Positions 61,808-64,000 of a stretch of DNA of 64,000 bases are shown one piece after another. A program made the position numbers and the translations under genes. The first letter of the stretch is position 1. Every line of letters starts with the position of its first letter. Below the pieces are notes generated by a model, which ran no database searches, was not told where the DNA came from, and saw nothing but the letters and a program-made list of their open reading frames with translations. Source of the DNA: an uncultured Christensenella sp. (GTDB lineage Bacteria; Bacillota; Clostridia; Christensenellales; Borkfalkiaceae); NCBI GenBank assembly GCA_905203015.1, contig CAJKUC010000005.1, forward strand, positions 1 through 64,000. Direction: 5' to 3'.

Positions 61808-63097
61808 TTAATTTTTCGGCGTGATTACCTTTTTGCCGCCCATATACGGCTGTAAAACTTCGGGAATCGTAACGCTGCCGTCTTCCTGCAAATGATTTTC
61901 CACGAACGCGATAAGCATTCTGGGAGGAGCCACCACCGTATTATTCAGCGTATGCGCGAGTTTCACCTTTCCGTCGGTATCTTTATATCTGATCGAAAGG
62001 CGGCGCGCCTGCGCGTCGGTGAGATTGGAGCAGGAGCCCACTTCAAAATATTTCTTCTGACGGGGCGACCACGCCTCTACGTCGCAACTCTTATATTTCA
62101 GATCGGCAAGATCGCCCGAGCAACAGCCGAGTTGGCGGACGGGAATATCCATCGAACGGAACAATTCCACCGTATAATTCCACAGTTTTTCATACCATGC
62201 GTCGCTCTCTTCGGGACGGCATACAACGATCATTTCCTGTTTTTCAAACTGGTGGATACGATAAATGCCGCGTTCTTCGATACCGTGCGCGCCCTTTTCT
62301 TTTCTGAAACAGGGAGAGTAACTCGTGAGGGTGAGCGGGAGTTTGCTTCCGTCGATGATCTGCCCCATGAATCTGCCGATCATGGAGTGTTCCGACGTGC
62401 CGATCAGATACAGATCTTCCCCTTCGATCTTATACATCATATTATCCATTTCGTCGAAACTCATCACGCCCGAAACCACATCGCCGTGAATCATATACGG
62501 CGGAATCACGTACGTGAAACCCTTATCGATCATGAAATCGCGGGCATAGGTGAGCACGGCGGAATGAAGACGGGCGATATCGCCCGTGAGATAATAAAAA
62601 CCCTGCCCCGACGTGCGGCGGGCGGAATCCACGTCGATCCCGTCGAGTTTTTCGAGAATATCGAGGTGATACGGCACTTCAAAAGGAGGCACAACGGGTT
62701 CGCCGAAACGTTTGAGTTCAACGTTTTCGGAATCGTCTTTCCCGATGGGCACGTCGTCGGCGATGATATTGGGAATGGACATCATCGCTTTTTTCAGATC
62801 GGCGTCTACGGCTTCGTTTTCTTTTTCGATTTCCGCAAGACGGGCCGCGTCGGCGGTAACCTGCGCTTTCACCTTTTCCGCCTCTTCCTTTTTGCCCTCT
62901 TTCATCAGCATTCCCACTTGTTTGGAAAGCGTGTTGCGCGCGGCGCGGAGAGAATCTCCTTCCGCGATCAGCGCACGGCGTTTTGTATCGAGCGCAAGCA
63001 CCTCGTCTACAAGAGGAAGTTTTTTATCCTGAAATTTTTTACGGATATTTTCCCGCACCTTATCGGGATTCGTTCTGATGAGATTGATGTCGATCAT
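61808..63097 (-). CDS. serS: Serine-tRNA ligase
   Basis: The 429-residue class II synthetase charges tRNA-Ser. The N-terminal coiled-coil tRNA-binding arm (about 30-110) precedes class II motifs: motif 2 FRKEKGAHGIEERGIYRIHQ and motif 3 with VAPPRMLIAFVENHLQ. The GTSEHS active-site segment is intact. Length is standard. It is monocistronic with its own promoter; I see no T-box in the roughly 85 nt leader. Confidence 0.98.
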   Translation of the reverse strand: MIDINLIRTNPDKVRENIRKKFQDKKLPLVDEVLALDTKRRALIAEGDSLRAARNTLSKQVGMLMKEGKKEEAEKVKAQVTADAARLAEIEKENEAVDADLKKAMMSIPNIIADDVPIGKDDSENVELKRFGEPVVPPFEVPYHLDILEKLDGIDVDSARRTSGQGFYYLTGDIARLHSAVLTYARDFMIDKGFTYVIPPYMIHGDVVSGVMSFDEMDNMMYKIEGEDLYLIGTSEHSMIGRFMGQIIDGSKLPLTLTSYSPCFRKEKGAHGIEERGIYRIHQFEKQEMIVVCRPEESDAWYEKLWNYTVELFRSMDIPVRQLGCCSGDLADLKYKSCDVEAWSPRQKKYFEVGSCSNLTDAQARRLSIRYKDTDGKVKLAHTLNNTVVAPPRMLIAFVENHLQEDGSVTIPEVLQPYMGGKKVITPKN

Positions 63098-63180
63098 AAA
63101 TATTCCGATCCGCTCCTTTTTTACTCCCCGGAATTACGCACCCGGCGGCAGATTCCGCCCGTCTTCCCGAGTTTTTCTTC

Positions 63181-63209
63181 ATTATACAACTTTCCCGTAA
63201 AAAATGCAA
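63181..63209 (-). promoter_or_regulatory. Promoter of serS
   Basis: On the minus strand TTGCAT (63209-63204) and a perfect TATAAT (63186-63181) are 17 bp apart. Confidence 0.8.
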
Positions 63210-63251
63210 TCAAAACGCGACTGCAAATTCATGAAATATTTCGCGAAACTC

Positions 63252-63281
63252 TTGACGATACGTCTTCTTTTGTGATATAAT
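63252..63281 (+). promoter_or_regulatory. Promoter of the 3' terminal membrane-protein gene
   Basis: TTGACG and TATAAT are 18 bp apart, about 95 bp before the ATG at 63378. Confidence 0.75.
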
Positions 63282-63377
63282 AAAGAAAAAACGAGCGCTT
63301 TTTATCGCAAAGCCGTCACAATCGCGGCAATCCGCAGACGGCTGAAATCGGGAAACGGCGTTCGGAAGGGGAAAACC

Positions 63378-64000
63378 ATGAAAAAACAAATTTCTTCTCT
63401 CATCATGTTCATCGGATTCGCCGTGCTGGTGTTAGGCACGATTCTCGATTCTCTGAGCGCGGCGAACGGCGGCACTGCGTCTTCGTCGGCATCGACGGCT
63501 TCGCTGATCGCGATTCTCTCCGCAACGCCGAACATCGCGGCGGTGTTTGCCGTATGCCTTGTAAATTCCGAGAAAAACGTCACGAAAAACGTCGGCTATG
63601 CCCTCGGCGGAGTGACGGGCGCTTACGGGCTGGTATCGTTTATCCTGGCGTTACAGGCGGAAGAATCGGCATTTCTTCTTGCGCCGCTCGGGCAATCGGT
63701 CATGTTTGTGGCGTCGCTGATTTATTTCCTCTACGTATGTATCAGTTTCTTCGGCTTCGCGAAGAAAGATACGACGAAGAAAGAAGCGAAAGATATCTAC
63801 GCCACCCTCTCTTCGTATAAAGAACTGGAAGACGGCGACGTGATCGACGAATCGGAATTCGACGCGCTGAAAGAAGCGGCGCTTGCCGACGCGGACAAAG
63901 TGGCCGTAAAAGATCTGAAACGCTGGAAAGAACTGCTCGATAAGCAGGTGATCACCGAAGAAGACTTCACCGCGCTGAAAGCGAAAGCATTGCCCAAACG
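63378..64000 (+). CDS. Membrane protein with SHOCT-like domain (partial, cut by window end)
   Basis: The frame is open from the ATG at 63378 (AAGGGG upstream) to the window end, 207 codons so far. Four hydrophobic segments are visible in the first 130 residues (for instance SLIMFIGFAVLVLGTILDSL). The following cytoplasmic part has two short helical motifs, YKELEDGDVIDESEFDALKE and LKRWKELLDKQVITEEDFTA, the pattern of SHOCT domains, which are often found at the ends of bacterial membrane proteins. The function is unknown. The C-terminus is not in the window. Confidence 0.75.
   Translation, partial: MKKQISSLIMFIGFAVLVLGTILDSLSAANGGTASSSASTASLIAILSATPNIAAVFAVCLVNSEKNVTKNVGYALGGVTGAYGLVSFILALQAEESAFLLAPLGQSVMFVASLIYFLYVCISFFGFAKKDTTKKEAKDIYATLSSYKELEDGDVIDESEFDALKEAALADADKVAVKDLKRWKELLDKQVITEEDFTALKAKALPK

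Noticed and set aside
1..64000. CRISPR arrays, tRNA or rRNA genes, insertion sequences, prophage genes
   Set aside because: I found no spaced identical repeats of array type, no tRNA arm signature, and no transposase, integrase or phage structural protein.

Overview
The window looks like a chromosomal segment of an endospore-forming Clostridia-type Firmicute, probably an uncultured gut lineage (lineage inferred, low confidence). The supporting signs are a tricistronic GerA-type spore germinant receptor operon, the SCIFF peptide with its radical SAM maturase, DegV, YlxM-Ffh, a PyrR attenuator, strong AGGAGG ribosome sites and sigma-A promoters with 16-18 bp spacers. Most genes lie on the minus strand and are housekeeping. 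No rRNA, tRNA, CRISPR array, transposase or integrase was recognised.

Layout. 0.2-8 kb: a small membrane protein, a ParB-like protein lacking the N-terminal domain, FtsH, a short AlaS, CysS and an HTH-like protein. 8-12 kb: an orphan DeoR regulator, then pyrR-uraA behind a PyrR-controlled attenuator, and a lipoprotein. 12-17 kb: a MarR-regulated heterodimeric ABC exporter. 17-24 kb: an EEP-family phosphatase/nuclease, an Orn/Lys/Arg decarboxylase, scfA-scfB, queH, and degV behind a perfect palindrome. 24-31 kb: a radical SAM/DNA-metabolism pair, a frameshifted flavodoxin, HtrA, YfbR, and a TPP riboswitch with an N-terminally extended ThiT. 31-35 kb: ylxM-ffh-rpsP-khpA-rimM. 35-41 kb: pyrH-frr-uppS-cdsA-dxr-rseP. 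41-44.6 kb: ruvC-ruvA-ruvB-queA. 44.7-49.5 kb: a small coiled-coil protein and the gerA-gerB-gerC operon. 49.6-50.1 kb: a stand-alone, apparently structured RNA. 50-55 kb: a membrane protein, maf with an MreB-like actin, Ppx/GppA, and two half-size TauE/SafE proteins. 55-64 kb: a 1137-residue surface lipoprotein, RsmF, a DEDD exonuclease, SerS, and a SHOCT-domain membrane protein cut by the window end.

The genes form ordinary functional modules: translation and secretion (ffh operon, frr, serS, cysS, alaS), isoprenoid and envelope lipid synthesis (dxr, uppS, cdsA, rseP), recombination (ruvABC), queuosine (queA, queH) and germination. The items least explained by known families are the orphan RNA near 49.6-50.1 kb, the truncated ParB-like protein, the doubly anchored giant lipoprotein, a 66-bp repeat pair after queA, and the degV operator palindrome.
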